A stretch of DNA of 64,000 nucleotides from Pacificitalea manganoxidans (GCF_002504165.1 NZ_CP021404.1:1798001-1862000); one strand, 5' to 3'. Shown: positions 53,171 to 62,573, numbered from the stretch's first letter. Numbers and translations: made by a program. Notes: generated by a model from the sequence alone, not told the origin.

Positions 53171-54148
53171 TCATTCGACGGTGGCGATCACTCTGGCCGG
53201 GTCCAGCGAGGCAGGGTCGAGATCGAGCGACCGGGCCACCCAGTCCCATGTGGTGGCAAGCAGTTCAGGATCGAACGCGCCCATACCGTCGCGCTCGCTG
53301 ATCTCGTTTTCCATCAAGGGGATAGAGGCCGTCCATTGATCGACGGCGGTGGCCTCATCGACTTCCGGCACCATCTTCTTCAGCGCGGCGGCGGCGCCGG
53401 CGGGGTCGGCAATCGCGGCTTCTGTGGCCTTGGTGTAGGCGTCGAGGAAACGTGCCAGCACTTCAGGGCGCTCCGCCAGCATGGTGTCGGAGGCAAAGAT
53501 CGACAGGCCGTAGCCCTCATAGCCGAAATCCGACCACGGCAGCACCTTCAGCGTCTTGCCGGTTTCGGCCAGCACCGCGTCATAGGCGGGCGCGACAGTG
53601 CTCCAGTTGATCGTCGCGTCCATCTGCCCGGTGGCCAGCATCGGGGCCAGCGCGCCGGGATCGACCTTGGTGGCGACGATGGCATCGGGGGCGAGGCCGT
53701 TCGCCTCCAGCAGCAGCGGCCAAACGACATTGGAGGAGGAGAAGGTCGCGGTGGCGAGGTTCTTATCCACCAGATCCGCGATGCTTTCGATGCCGGAATC
53801 TTCGGTGGTAAAGATCGAGTCGGGCTGGATCGTGTAGACCGACAGAACCGCCTTGACCGGCACATTTTCGGTCGCGACGGCCTGAAGCAGGGCCGCCAGA
53901 CCGCCAGAGCCGACATCGGCGGTGCCGGTGGCCAGTTTGGTCACCACATCCGAGGAGCCGCGCCCGACGGCGATGGAGACATCCAGACCCGCCTCCTCGA
54001 AAATGCCGTTCTCGACACCGTAATATGCGGCTGCCTTATCGCCGGCGGGCAGCCAATCAATCATGAAACTAACGCTGTCCGCCGCTTGGGCCGCAGCGCC
54101 CGTCGCAATGAGGCTGGCCGAAACAAGCAAGGTGCCGAGTGTTTTCAT
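53171..54148 (-). CDS. ABC transporter substrate-binding protein (NMT1/SsuA-like)
   Basis: 325 residues from ATG 54148, chosen over 54151 because GGAG then has proper spacing. A signal peptide (MKTLGTLLVSASLIATGAAAQA) precedes DSVSFMIDWLPAGDKAAAYYG. The mature protein is the NMT1/THI5-like fold used by Tau, Ssu, ThiY and related importers, with IFEEAGLDVSIAVGRGSSD and the domain-closing region TINWSTVAPAYDA. It captures the substrate in the periplasm. The first ~80 bases of the gene overlap the 3' end of the hydrolase gene upstream. Confidence 0.9.
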   Translation of the reverse strand: MKTLGTLLVSASLIATGAAAQAADSVSFMIDWLPAGDKAAAYYGVENGIFEEAGLDVSIAVGRGSSDVVTKLATGTADVGSGGLAALLQAVATENVPVKAVLSVYTIQPDSIFTTEDSGIESIADLVDKNLATATFSSSNVVWPLLLEANGLAPDAIVATKVDPGALAPMLATGQMDATINWSTVAPAYDAVLAETGKTLKVLPWSDFGYEGYGLSIFASDTMLAERPEVLARFLDAYTKATEAAIADPAGAAAALKKMVPEVDEATAVDQWTASIPLMENEISERDGMGAFDPELLATTWDWVARSLDLDPASLDPARVIATVE

Positions 54149-55013
54149 CATTCTCTCCGTTGGTGTCATGCCCGATGCGCGCGGCTGTCGGGTCAAGGGG
54201 GGAAACAGGGGTGAGGGCGCGGGCAATCCGCGCCGCCGGGCAGGGCTCGCGCCGCATGCGCCGGGCTTCGTCATCGCGGGCGCCGGTCAGAAATGGGATC
54301 AGCTGATCGGCCAGAAGTTGCGGCGCGGACAGTTGCGGCACATGGCCGGTCGGCACCGCGGCGACCAATGCGCCGGGCATCAACGCCTGCATCCGGCGCT
54401 GCACCGCCAGCGGCAGGGACAGATCCTCGGTCGCCTCGATGTAAAGCCGGGGCAGGGCGCGGATGCGCGTCACCGACGTCAGCCGGATCGCGCGGGCCCC
54501 ATCCCCCTGCGGTGTCAGTCGGGCGCTGGCCTCCCGCGCAGTCTGCGACGGGCAGTCGTTGAAAAAGATCGCCTGCGCCGCGACGGCGGGCACCTGTGAC
54601 ACGCGCCTGTCCGGCGACCATGTCAGATGCGGGGTGATGCCATGCCCGGTTTCGCACTCCCCGGCAGTCATCGCCTGCACTTCGGCAAAGCTGGTCTGCG
54701 CGGGCAGCATCATCCCGGCGACATAGGCCAGACGCGCAACTTTCGTGCAACGCTCGGCCCAGGCGGAGGCGATGAGCCCACCGCCGGAATGGCCGACAAC
54801 ACTGACCCTCTCGAACGGCGCGGCGCAGGCGTCGAGATGGTCCAGACAGGCCTCCAGTGTGACCGTCGCCGGATCATGCCCATCGGCGCCGTTGCCGGGC
54901 AGGTCCACCGCGATCACGGTCAGCCCGCGCGCGGTGAGCAACGGCACCAGCCGCTCCCACGCCCACGCCCCTTGCCACGCGCCATGGACCAGCAGGACCG
55001 CCTCAGCGGACAT
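54069..55013 (-). CDS. Alpha/beta hydrolase
   Basis: 314 residues from ATG 55013 (MSAEAVLLVHGAWQGAWAW). The hydrolase core has oxyanion-type HGAWQGAWAW, nucleophile elbow VVGHSGGGLIASAW near residue 80 and a late His region (TGHVPQLS near 230), placing the Ser-His-Asp/Glu triad in normal order. The core ends around residue 245 (LIPFLTGA); the last ~70 residues run through the next gene's signal peptide in another frame and are Arg/Cys-rich. I therefore suspect the true stop has been lost or frameshifted. It probably cleaves an ester or amide in the degradation of the imported compound. Confidence 0.82.
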   Translation of the reverse strand: MSAEAVLLVHGAWQGAWAWERLVPLLTARGLTVIAVDLPGNGADGHDPATVTLEACLDHLDACAAPFERVSVVGHSGGGLIASAWAERCTKVARLAYVAGMMLPAQTSFAEVQAMTAGECETGHGITPHLTWSPDRRVSQVPAVAAQAIFFNDCPSQTAREASARLTPQGDGARAIRLTSVTRIRALPRLYIEATEDLSLPLAVQRRMQALMPGALVAAVPTGHVPQLSAPQLLADQLIPFLTGARDDEARRMRREPCPAARIARALTPVSPLDPTAARIGHDTNGENDENTRHLACFGQPHCDGRCGPSGGQR

Positions 55014-55986
55014 AGGTTTTCCGATACATCGATTGCAGGTGATCCTCGACCGTGACCGCCGGGTATTTCGGGGTCTCGCCCGCGCCGAGGCAGGTGGAGA
55101 TGCAGCGGACCTCATAATCGGGATTGCCGACATAGAAGAATGGGATCGAATACCGTTCCCGCCCCGATGTGTTGATCACTCGATGAAGGGTGGAGCGGTA
55201 GCGGTCGTTGGTCCAGCGCGCGATCATGTCACCCAGATTGACGACAAAGGTGCCGGGGATCGGATCGGCATGGATCCATCCGTCCGAGGCCGCGTCAAAC
55301 ACCTGCAACCCGCCGTTATCGTCCTGCATCAGGATCGTCAGGCCGCCGAAATCGGTATGCGCGCCCGCGCCGCGTTCCTCTGGCGCATCGGGGCGTGCGG
55401 GCGGGTAATGCAGCAGCCGCAGCGTGGCCAGCGGATCGTGGCAATAGCCGTCAAAGCTGTCGTCGGGCAGGTCGAGCGACAAGGCGATGCCGCGCATCAA
55501 CGTCTCGCCCAGTCCCGACAGCGCCGCGAAATAGGCGCGCATGGTAGGCTGGAAGCCGGGCAGATCCGCAGGCCAGATATTGGGCCCGCGATTGAACCGC
55601 CCCGCCGCGACACGGGGATCGCTTTCGGGCAGTTCGACGCCGATATAGTAACCTTCCTTGCGGTCGGGCATGGCGCCGGGTTCAAGCGTCTGACCGCCCA
55701 GCGTCTCATAGCCGCGATTGCAGCGGGAGTTGGACTTATCGAGCGCGTCCTTCTGCGCGTCGGGCAGATCGAACAGCGCGCGAGTTTCAGCGAATGCCGC
55801 GTCGAGCAGCCCCTGCGGGATGCCGTGACCCGCGCAGTAAAAGAACCCTTTGTCGAGGCAGGCGGCGCGCAGCGCCTTCCCAACCGCCGCGCGCCGGGCC
55901 GGGTCGGAGGAGGCCAGGTCAGCTACGTCGATGACAGGCAGGCTTGCGGTTTCGACGCGGGCGGCGGTGAGCGTTGCAGGGGCCAT
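55003..55986 (-). CDS. Fe(II)/2-oxoglutarate-dependent oxygenase (isopenicillin N synthase-like)
   Basis: 327 residues from ATG 55986, preceded by GGAG; a TTG at 55998 is less likely. The family plan is clear: N-terminal NSRCNRGYETLGGQ, iron ligands in HTDFGG (near residue 213) and HRVINTSG (near 267), and the 2-oxoglutarate Arg/Ser pair in GRERYSIPFF. These enzymes hydroxylate or demethylate small organics; with a deaminase and a molybdenum hydroxylase downstream, ring or N-alkyl oxidation of a heterocycle is plausible. First structural gene of the operon; stop overlaps the hydrolase by 11 bases. Confidence 0.93.
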   Translation of the reverse strand: MAPATLTAARVETASLPVIDVADLASSDPARRAAVGKALRAACLDKGFFYCAGHGIPQGLLDAAFAETRALFDLPDAQKDALDKSNSRCNRGYETLGGQTLEPGAMPDRKEGYYIGVELPESDPRVAAGRFNRGPNIWPADLPGFQPTMRAYFAALSGLGETLMRGIALSLDLPDDSFDGYCHDPLATLRLLHYPPARPDAPEERGAGAHTDFGGLTILMQDDNGGLQVFDAASDGWIHADPIPGTFVVNLGDMIARWTNDRYRSTLHRVINTSGRERYSIPFFYVGNPDYEVRCISTCLGAGETPKYPAVTVEDHLQSMYRKTYVR

Positions 55987-56052
55987 TGTGATCTCCAATC
56001 TTCGTTGGGATCAGGCATAGGCTACGGCGCATTGATCTAAAAAGAACAGAAT

Positions 56053-56067
56053 ATCGCTCGGCCCGAT
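56053..56067. promoter_or_regulatory. Candidate LysR binding site
   Basis: ATCG-N7-CGAT contains the T-N11-A pattern typical of LysR-type regulators and lies about 70 bases upstream of the oxygenase start, downstream of the LysR gene. Single-site evidence only. Confidence 0.4.
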
Positions 56068-56129
56068 GCCGTTTTGGCATCGCTGCCCATTTGTGCAGGA
56101 GGCGGGAGGTCTGCTCGCGCTGGGGCGGA

Positions 56130-57041
56130 TCAGGAAAATTCCTGCCCCTGCATCTCGGCGATCAGCACCTGCAAAAACAGATCGATCGCCCCGGGAAGGG
56201 AGCGGCCCGCGCGCACATAAATGCCAAGCTCCGACCAGATCGGGCCGCGGTTTGTCTCCAACGGCACATGCACCAGACGTCCGTCCGCAATCGCCGTTTC
56301 CAACCCGATCGGCGTTTGAAAGCCAACCATCGGCGGGGTCATCGCCAGTTGCCGCGTCAGATCTATGGAGTCGGTCACGATGGCGGGGTCCACCGTGCGG
56401 CCCAGCGCTTGCACCTGCGGTTCCAGCAGGGCCGCGATTGACAGGTCGGACCCGGCCCAGATCAAGGGATATTCGCAGCAGGCCGAAAGACTTACCGACG
56501 CTCGCGACGCCAACGGATGCGCGGGGGCCATGATCGCGCCCAGCTTGAACTTTGCCATATGGGACTGCCGCACACGGGGGCTGTGAGGCAGTGAAAATGC
56601 GATGCCCACATCGGCGCGCCCATCCTCCAACGCCTCGGGGATGACCCGCGACCCCATCGTGCGCGCGGTCAGGCGGATGCGCGGTGCGATCTGGCTCAGA
56701 CGGCGCACGACCGCAGGCAGGAGCGAGGCACAAACCCCTTCGACAGCCGCGACCGACACATGCCCGACCCGCGCCCCGCGCAGGGCGGCAATGTCCGACC
56801 GCGCGCGTTCCAGATCCTGCATCACCACAATGACATGGCGCGCCAGCATTTCCCCCGCAGTGGTCAGAACCACGCCGCCGGGACGCCGTTCGAACAGCGG
56901 CACGCCGATCTCGTCTTCGAGCTTCAGGATCTGCCGGTTCACGGCGGAGGAGGCGACGTTGAGTTGCCGCGCGGCTTCGCGAATCGAGCCCGCGCGGCGC
57001 ACAGCATCAAAATACAGGATGGCGGGGGCGTGTATCCGCAT
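56130..57041 (-). CDS. LysR family transcriptional regulator
   Basis: 303 residues from ATG 57041 (MRIHAPAILYFDAVRRAGS); the upstream open frame to 57818 is antisense to the ars genes. The winged helix-turn-helix SIREAARQLNVASSAVNRQILKLEDEIG (about residues 19-47) and the inducer domain with VGHVSVAAVEGVCASLLP are typical. It lies directly upstream of and on the same strand as the oxygenase-to-molybdenum-hydroxylase operon, rather than divergent from it, and probably activates it in response to the imported compound. Confidence 0.93.
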   Translation of the reverse strand: MRIHAPAILYFDAVRRAGSIREAARQLNVASSAVNRQILKLEDEIGVPLFERRPGGVVLTTAGEMLARHVIVVMQDLERARSDIAALRGARVGHVSVAAVEGVCASLLPAVVRRLSQIAPRIRLTARTMGSRVIPEALEDGRADVGIAFSLPHSPRVRQSHMAKFKLGAIMAPAHPLASRASVSLSACCEYPLIWAGSDLSIAALLEPQVQALGRTVDPAIVTDSIDLTRQLAMTPPMVGFQTPIGLETAIADGRLVHVPLETNRGPIWSELGIYVRAGRSLPGAIDLFLQVLIAEMQGQEFS

Positions 57042-57125
57042 GGCGTTACCTTTGCTGGCCTTGTCAGCCGGGGTATCGCAAAGACCGGCTGGAGGGAACG
57101 GGGCGGCTGAGATTGCGGATTGACT

Positions 57126-57139
57126 AATCGCTAACGATT
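57126..57139. promoter_or_regulatory. Candidate ArsR operator
   Basis: AATCG-CTAA-CGATT, a perfect inverted repeat 17-30 bases upstream of the arsR start, in the divergent region with lysR. Position fits autoregulation by ArsR. Confidence 0.6.
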
Positions 57140-57155
57140 CAATAATTCCTGATAT

Positions 57156-57488
57156 ATGGATAAAAATAACGCCCTCGACGCCTTCGCGGCGCTTAGCCAA
57201 CCCACCCGGCTCGATGTGTTTCGCTTGCTGATCAAGGCAGGCGAGCCCGGCATGTCGGCGGGAGAGATCAGCAGCACACTGGACGTGCGGCAGAACACGA
57301 TGTCGGCAAACCTGTCGATCCTGTCGCGCGCCGGGCTGATCCGCAGCACCCGTGAAGGCCGCAGCATCCGCTATTTCGCCGATATGGACGGCATGCGCGG
57401 GCTGCTGGCGTTTTTGATGGAAGACTGCTGCGGCGGCCAGCCGGAGCTGTGCCAACCCGTAATCAACGAACTTGCCTGTTCCTGCTAG
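57156..57488 (+). CDS. arsR: ArsR family metalloregulator
   Basis: 110 residues. Winged helix: LSQPTRLDVFRLLIKAG, then SAGEISSTLDVRQNTMSANLSILSRAGLI. Cysteines cluster at the C-terminus (DCCGG and CQ...ACSC) instead of in the alpha-3 helix of classic E. coli ArsR, indicating a different arsenite-binding arrangement. It probably represses the arsRC1-acr3-C2-H operon until arsenite binds. Preceded by a perfect palindrome. Confidence 0.93.
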   Translation: MDKNNALDAFAALSQPTRLDVFRLLIKAGEPGMSAGEISSTLDVRQNTMSANLSILSRAGLIRSTREGRSIRYFADMDGMRGLLAFLMEDCCGGQPELCQPVINELACSC

Positions 57489-57497
57489 GAGGCTGAG

Positions 57498-58007
57498 ATG
57501 CCCGAGCCTGTTCACAACGTCCTGTTTCTTTGCACCGGCAATTCCGCCCGGTCGCTGATGGCGGAGGCGATCCTCAATCGCGAAGGGGCGGGACGTTTTC
57601 GTGCGTTTTCCGCCGGATCGCAGCCGGGGCCTGCGCCCCATCCCTTTACGCTCGAACTGCTGTCCGGGCTGAACCACGACACCAGCTTTGCCCGCTCGAA
57701 AAGCTGGGATGAATTCGCCGGGCCTGACGCCCCGCGCATGGATTTCGTCTTTACCGTTTGTGATCGCGCGGCGGCGGAGCCCTGTCCCTTTTGGCCGGGC
57801 CAGCCGATGAGCGCGCATTGGGGCGTGCCGGACCCGGTTCAGGTCGACGGTCCCGAGCCGGTCCGCCGGGTCGCCTTTTCCGAGGCCTACCGCATGCTGC
57901 GCAGCCGGATTTCAATCTTTACCAGCCTGCCGATGGCGACGCTGGACCGGGTGTCGCTGCAACAGCGGCTGGACGATATCGGCCGCACCCCTGCCAGAGC
58001 CGACTGA
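57498..58007 (+). CDS. arsC: Arsenate reductase, low-molecular-weight phosphatase (thioredoxin) family
   Basis: 169 residues, AGGAGG ten bases upstream. The catalytic loop [17 protein letters not shown] carries Cys12 in a CX5R-type anion site shared with protein tyrosine phosphatases. Further Cys residues that would make the disulfide cascade of S. aureus type ArsC are less clear; the family also includes glutaredoxin- or mycothiol-coupled forms. It reduces arsenate to arsenite for efflux by Acr3. A second, unrelated arsenate reductase is encoded two genes later. Confidence 0.9.
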   Translation: MPEPVHNVLFLCTGNSARSLMAEAILNREGAGRFRAFSAGSQPGPAPHPFTLELLSGLNHDTSFARSKSWDEFAGPDAPRMDFVFTVCDRAAAEPCPFWPGQPMSAHWGVPDPVQVDGPEPVRRVAFSEAYRMLRSRISIFTSLPMATLDRVSLQQRLDDIGRTPARAD

Positions 58008-58035
58008 CCTTCCCCCAACAATACCGGACGATGAC

Positions 58036-59091
58036 ATGACTGATATGACTTCCCCCGCGGCGGCGGGGCTGGGCACGTTTGAGCGCTGGCTTTCCGTTTG
58101 GGTGGCGCTCGCCATCGGCGCGGGGCTGTTGTTGGGCAATCTGATGCCGGGGCTTTTCGGCTGGCTTGCCGGGCTGGAGGTGGCTTCGGTCAACCTGCCG
58201 GTGGCGGTGCTGATCTGGGCCATGGTCTATCCGATGATGGTCGGCGTCGATTTCGGATCGCTGGCACGGGTGGGTGAGAAGCCCAAGGGGCTCATCATCA
58301 CGCTGGTGGTCAATTGGCTGATCAAGCCGTTCACCATGGCCGCGCTTGGGGTTCTGTTCTTCGAATACGTCTTTGCCGGGCTGATCCCCGCCGATGATGC
58401 GCAGGCCTATCTGGCCGGGGTGATCCTGCTGGGGGCTGCGCCCTGCACCGCGATGGTGTTCGTCTGGTCCAACCTGACGCGCGGCGACGCCACCTACACG
58501 CTGGTGCAGGTCAGCGTGAACGACGTAATCATGGTCTTTGCCTTTGCGCCTATCGTGGCGTTTCTGCTGGGCGTGACCGACATCGTGGTGCCCTGGGACA
58601 CGCTGATCCTGTCGATCGGGCTTTACGTCGCGCTGCCTTTGATCGCGGGCTATCTGACACGGGCCAAGCTGGTGCGCGCCGGGGGCGAAGCCGCTGTAGA
58701 CCAGTTCAAATCCCGTGTGCAGCCGTTCTCGATCCTCGGCCTACTGATCACTGTGGTGCTGCTGTTCGGCTTTCAGGGGGAGGTCATCCTTGACCGGCCC
58801 TTGGTCATTGCCCTGATCGCGGTGCCGCTGCTGATCCAGTCCTATGGCATCTTCCTACTGGCCTATGGCGCGGCGCGGGTCTGGGGCATTCCGTTCAATG
58901 TGGCCGCGCCCTGCGCGCTGATCGGCACATCGAATTTCTTTGAACTGGCCGTCGCGGTGGCGATCAGCCTGTTCGGCTTGGGCTCCGGCGCGGCGCTGGC
59001 CACGGTAGTCGGTGTGCTGGTCGAAGTGCCGGTGATGCTGTCGCTGGTGGCTTTTGCCAACCGCACGCGCCACTGGTTCCCGGCAGCATAG
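58036..59091 (+). CDS. acr3: Arsenite efflux transporter Acr3
   Basis: 351 residues with ten membrane helices. Signature segments include [24 protein letters not shown], the functional Cys in [19 protein letters not shown] (near residue 137) and the late [23 protein letters not shown] motif. It expels arsenite using the proton gradient. It lies 28 bases after arsC and 12 before the second arsC. Confidence 0.96.
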   Translation: MTDMTSPAAAGLGTFERWLSVWVALAIGAGLLLGNLMPGLFGWLAGLEVASVNLPVAVLIWAMVYPMMVGVDFGSLARVGEKPKGLIITLVVNWLIKPFTMAALGVLFFEYVFAGLIPADDAQAYLAGVILLGAAPCTAMVFVWSNLTRGDATYTLVQVSVNDVIMVFAFAPIVAFLLGVTDIVVPWDTLILSIGLYVALPLIAGYLTRAKLVRAGGEAAVDQFKSRVQPFSILGLLITVVLLFGFQGEVILDRPLVIALIAVPLLIQSYGIFLLAYGAARVWGIPFNVAAPCALIGTSNFFELAVAVAISLFGLGSGAALATVVGVLVEVPVMLSLVAFANRTRHWFPAA

Positions 59092-59103
59092 GGGCGCGCC
59101 GCG

Positions 59104-59526
59104 ATGAGCACGGTCATTCATCACAACCCGGATTGCGGTACCTCGCGCAATGTTTTGGCGATCTTGCGGGCCGCCGGGACGGAACCGGTAATCGTCGATT
59201 ACCTCGCCACGGGTTGGACGCGCGGGCAACTGCTGGCGCTGTTTGCAGCGGCCGATCTGACCCCGCGCAGCGCGCTGCGCACAACCCGTTCGCCCGCGGC
59301 GGAGCTTGGCCTGCTGGACCCCAAGGTCAGCGATGCCGCGCTGCTGGAGGCGATGCTGGTGCATCCGGTGCTGGTCAATCGGCCCATCGTCTGCACCCCC
59401 AAGGGCGTGCGCCTCTGCCGCCCAAGCGAGACGGTCCTCGACCTACTCGATCACCTGCCGCCCGGCCCGTTGGCCAAAGAGGACGGCACCCTGATTATTG
59501 ACGCCAAAGGACACCGCGTTGCCTGA
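59104..59526 (+). CDS. arsC: Arsenate reductase, glutaredoxin (Spx/ArsC) family
   Basis: 140 residues. The N-terminal [13 protein letters not shown] carries catalytic Cys11 in the CX2S-like position of the E. coli type ArsC, and a C-terminal [18 protein letters not shown] supplies the substrate-binding Arg residues. It uses glutathione and glutaredoxin, unlike the LMW-phosphatase type encoded two genes upstream. The two reductases thus draw on different electron donors. It overlaps arsH by eight bases. Confidence 0.95.
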   Translation: MSTVIHHNPDCGTSRNVLAILRAAGTEPVIVDYLATGWTRGQLLALFAAADLTPRSALRTTRSPAAELGLLDPKVSDAALLEAMLVHPVLVNRPIVCTPKGVRLCRPSETVLDLLDHLPPGPLAKEDGTLIIDAKGHRVA

Positions 59527-60235
59527 TACCCCGAACCTCGACCCCCGGCATTTTCATCCCACCGATACAGCGAAGTTGCAGCCCGGCGCACCGCTTGAGC
59601 ATCCGCCGCGGTTCCTGCTGCTCTACGGATCGCTGCGGGAGCGCTCGTTCAGCCGGTTCATGGTGGAGGAGGCGGCACGGGTGCTGTCCGCGCTAGGCGG
59701 CGCTCCGCGCATCTTTGACCCTTCGGGACTGCCTCTGCCCGACGATGCCGGTGCCGACGCCGATCATCCCAAGGTCGCGGAACTGCGCGATCTGGTGGCG
59801 TGGTGCGACGGCATGGTCTGGTGTTCGCCCGAACGCCATGGCGCGATGACCGGTATCATGAAAACCCAGATCGATTGGATACCGCTTTCGGTCGGCGCGG
59901 TGCGTCCGACGCAGGGCAAAACGCTGGCGGTGATGCAGGTCTCTGGCGGCTCGCAAAGTTTCAATACCGTCAACCAATTGCGCATTCTGGGACGGTGGAT
60001 GCGGCTGCTGACCATCCCGAACCAAGCGTCCACGCCCAAAGCCTTCCAGCAATTCGACGAGGCGGGGCGCATGCGGCCCTCACCCTTCTATGACCGTGTC
60101 GTCGATGTGATGGAGGAGTTGATGAAGTTTACCGCGCTGACCGCGCCTATTCGCGATCATCTGGTGGATCGCTACAGCGAACGCCGGGAAAGCGCGGAGG
60201 AACTGACCGTGCGGGTGAACCAGACCGCGATTTAA
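59519..60235 (+). CDS. arsH: NADPH-dependent FMN reductase ArsH
   Basis: 238 residues from TTG 59519, chosen because AAGGA stands seven bases upstream and the protein then starts [13 protein letters not shown], as in ArsH proteins; another TTG at 59498 is possible. The flavodoxin-like core has [22 protein letters not shown] and [21 protein letters not shown]. ArsH oxidises organoarsenicals and is common at the end of ars operons. Confidence 0.93.
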   Translation: MPDTPNLDPRHFHPTDTAKLQPGAPLEHPPRFLLLYGSLRERSFSRFMVEEAARVLSALGGAPRIFDPSGLPLPDDAGADADHPKVAELRDLVAWCDGMVWCSPERHGAMTGIMKTQIDWIPLSVGAVRPTQGKTLAVMQVSGGSQSFNTVNQLRILGRWMRLLTIPNQASTPKAFQQFDEAGRMRPSPFYDRVVDVMEELMKFTALTAPIRDHLVDRYSERRESAEELTVRVNQTAI

Positions 60236-60374
60236 GGGCGAGCAGGAGGACGCGCGCAGCGGGGGCGCGGGCCGCCATTGCCCCTAGCCAAATCGCCCCC
60301 GCCTGCGCCAAGGTCACGCGACAGATGCGCCCCCTAGTGCCGCCCACCGGCGCAGGGGGCCGCAGCCCCTCGCA

Positions 60375-61457
60375 ATGAGTGACCCCATGACCAGCCCGTC
60401 CGATGCCGCAGCCCATCACACCCGCGTCGATGCCGACGATCTGCGCGGTTTCGCCACCCGCTGCTACGCGGCTCTTGGTCTGCCGGAGGCGTCCGCCCGC
60501 TGCGTTGCCGATACATTGGTGCAGGCCGATCTGTGGGGGCATGCCTCCCACGGGGTGATGCGGTTGTTTTGGTATGCAAAGCGGCTGCAATCGGGTGCCA
60601 TGCGCGCCGGTGCTTTGCCCGAGGTGGCCGATGCCCCCGGCGCGCTCAGCATGATCGACGGGCGCGATGGTGTGGGGCAGGTGGTGGCACAAGCCGCGAT
60701 GGATCAGGCGATCCGCGCGGCCCGTGCCCATGGCATCGGCGCGGTCGCCGTGCGCAACTCCGGTCATTTCGGCACCGCGATGTATTTCACCCGCATGGCC
60801 GCGGAGGCAGGCTGCATCGGGTTCATTTCCACCAATGCGAGCCCCGCGATGGCACCGTGGGGCGGACGCGAGAAGCGCATTGGCAATAACCCTGCCTCAT
60901 GGGCCGCACCCGCCGGACGCCATGCGCCGATGATGGTGGATATGGCGCATACGGCAGTGGCCCGCGGCAAGCTCTATGTGGCCAAGGCGGAGGGGCGAGA
61001 CATCCCCGAAGGCTGGGCTATCGATGGTTCGGGTCAGGTCACCACCGATCCCGCCGCCGGGATTGCCGGAACGATCCTGCCGATGGCGGGGCATAAGGGC
61101 TACGCGCTGACTTTCGCGATGGAGGTTCTGTCGGGCCTGCTGTCCGGCAGTGCATTCGCCCCGGATGTGGTGGGGCCCTACATGGCCGACGGGCGCAGTG
61201 GCGCAGGGCATTTCGTCATGGCGGTCGACATTGCCGCCTGCCGACCGCTGCCTGCGTTCGAGGCGGATATGGAGCAGCTCATCGCTTCGATGAAATCCGC
61301 CCCCCGCGCGCCCGGCGTCGCGGAGATCTTCTACCCCGGCGAACTCGAAGCGCGCCATGCCAGTGCGGCACGCGCCAACGGCATCGATCTGCCGCAGGAT
61401 GTGATCCGCGATCTGCGCGATGGGGCCGCCGCGCTTAGCGTCTCCGCGCCGTTCTGA
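60375..61457 (+). CDS. Ldh family (malate/L-lactate-type) oxidoreductase
   Basis: 360 residues. The fold is the NAD(P)-dependent YlbC/Ldh2 family, not the Rossmann MDH: VDADDLRGFATRCYAALG, HASHGVMRLFWYAKRLQSGAM with the conserved catalytic His, the RNSGHFGTAMYFTRMAAEAG block near residue 124 and GNNPASWAAP. Members reduce 2-keto acids (for example ureidoglycolate, sulfolactate, delta-1-piperideine-2-carboxylate or malate). It is not overlapped by its neighbours; the 139-bp gap to arsH holds no gene I can support. Confidence 0.9.
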   Translation: MSDPMTSPSDAAAHHTRVDADDLRGFATRCYAALGLPEASARCVADTLVQADLWGHASHGVMRLFWYAKRLQSGAMRAGALPEVADAPGALSMIDGRDGVGQVVAQAAMDQAIRAARAHGIGAVAVRNSGHFGTAMYFTRMAAEAGCIGFISTNASPAMAPWGGREKRIGNNPASWAAPAGRHAPMMVDMAHTAVARGKLYVAKAEGRDIPEGWAIDGSGQVTTDPAAGIAGTILPMAGHKGYALTFAMEVLSGLLSGSAFAPDVVGPYMADGRSGAGHFVMAVDIAACRPLPAFEADMEQLIASMKSAPRAPGVAEIFYPGELEARHASAARANGIDLPQDVIRDLRDGAAALSVSAPF

Positions 61458-61622
61458 GGCAAGATCGCGCACGGCGGTGTGCTGATGCTGATCGGCGCTG
61501 GTCTGGGTACGGCCACCATCCGCGCCGATGGCGCAGGCTCTGGTCTGTCGCGCCGATCCAAGGCATCAGGGGCCCCACCAACCCACGCGCGGCGCGCATC
61601 CACCCAGACCCGAGGTCACAGC

Positions 61623-62573
61623 ATGTCCATTCTTCTGATCCACACCGGCGGCACGATTGGCATGGCGGCAAGCGCGCAAGGCTTTGCGCCGCGTGCAGGC
61701 ATCGTCGAGGACGCGGTGGCCGCGTTGGTCGCACAGGGGCAGGTGGCGGGCCCGGTCGAAATCCTGCGCCTCGATCCGCTGATCGATTCCGCGCAGGCGA
61801 CCCCGCGTGACTGGCACCGGGTCGCGCAGACGATCCACCGGGCAATGGCCGAGCACGACGGGTTTGTCGTGACCCATGGCACCGACACGCTGGCCTATAG
61901 CGCCGCCGCGCTGTGCCTTGCGCTGCCGGGGCTGCAAAAACCGGTGATCGTGACGGGATCGATGCTGCCGCTGACGGTGCCGGAGAACGACGGACACGAC
62001 AACCTTATCGCCGCGCTCGCCGTGGCGCGGACAGCGGCGCCGGGGGTCTGGGTCCAGTTCGGCGGGCGGCTGTTGCATGGGGCGCGGGTGCGTAAATCCC
62101 ATTCGCAGGCCTTTGACGCGTTCGACGCCGCGGCAAGCGATGTCGCCCCGCGGATCCCGGCCGACAAGCCTGCATTGACCCCGGTCACCGCGCATGAGGT
62201 CGGCATCCTGTCCGTCGCGCCCGGCGGCTCCGCCAAACTGTTCGCGCAGGCGGCGGATAGCTGCGACGGGCTGGTGCTGCGCTGCTTCGGCTCTGGCACC
62301 GCGCCTGACACGCCGGAACTGCGCGCCGCCTTGCAGGCCGCCTTCGACCGTCAGGTGCCCGTGCTGGCGGTCAGCCAGTGTCCCGAAGGCGGGATGCGGC
62401 TGGGCACCTACGCGGCGGGGCAGGGGCTACGGCAGACTGGGGTGATCGACGGGCGCGACATGACGGTGGAAATGGCCTTCGCCAAGATGCAATTCGCGCT
62501 GAGCCTTGCACCGGATTTCGAAACCCGTCGCCAATATCTGAGCCACAGCCAATGCGGAGAAATGCAGCTCTGA
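61623..62573 (+). CDS. Asparaginase
   Basis: 316 residues from ATG 61623; the upstream open frame lacks homology. The two catalytic threonine motifs are present: LLIHTGGTIGM near the start and GFVVTHGTDTLAYSAAALCL near residue 80, with GSMLPLTVPENDGHDNL near 118. No signal peptide, so it is the cytoplasmic type, hydrolysing L-asparagine (or glutamine) to ammonia. It probably forms a unit with the upstream dehydrogenase only by proximity (166-bp gap). Confidence 0.94.
   Translation: MSILLIHTGGTIGMAASAQGFAPRAGIVEDAVAALVAQGQVAGPVEILRLDPLIDSAQATPRDWHRVAQTIHRAMAEHDGFVVTHGTDTLAYSAAALCLALPGLQKPVIVTGSMLPLTVPENDGHDNLIAALAVARTAAPGVWVQFGGRLLHGARVRKSHSQAFDAFDAAASDVAPRIPADKPALTPVTAHEVGILSVAPGGSAKLFAQAADSCDGLVLRCFGSGTAPDTPELRAALQAAFDRQVPVLAVSQCPEGGMRLGTYAAGQGLRQTGVIDGRDMTVEMAFAKMQFALSLAPDFETRRQYLSHSQCGEMQL

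Noticed and set aside
52130-54214. 694-codon open frame on the plus strand
   Set aside because: It is antisense to three well-supported ABC transporter genes; long shadow frames are expected in high-GC sequence, and its product has no recognisable domain and biased Arg/Gly/His composition.
57042-57818. N-terminal extension of the LysR frame
   Set aside because: Antisense to arsR and arsC; the real start at 57041 gives a normal-length LysR protein.
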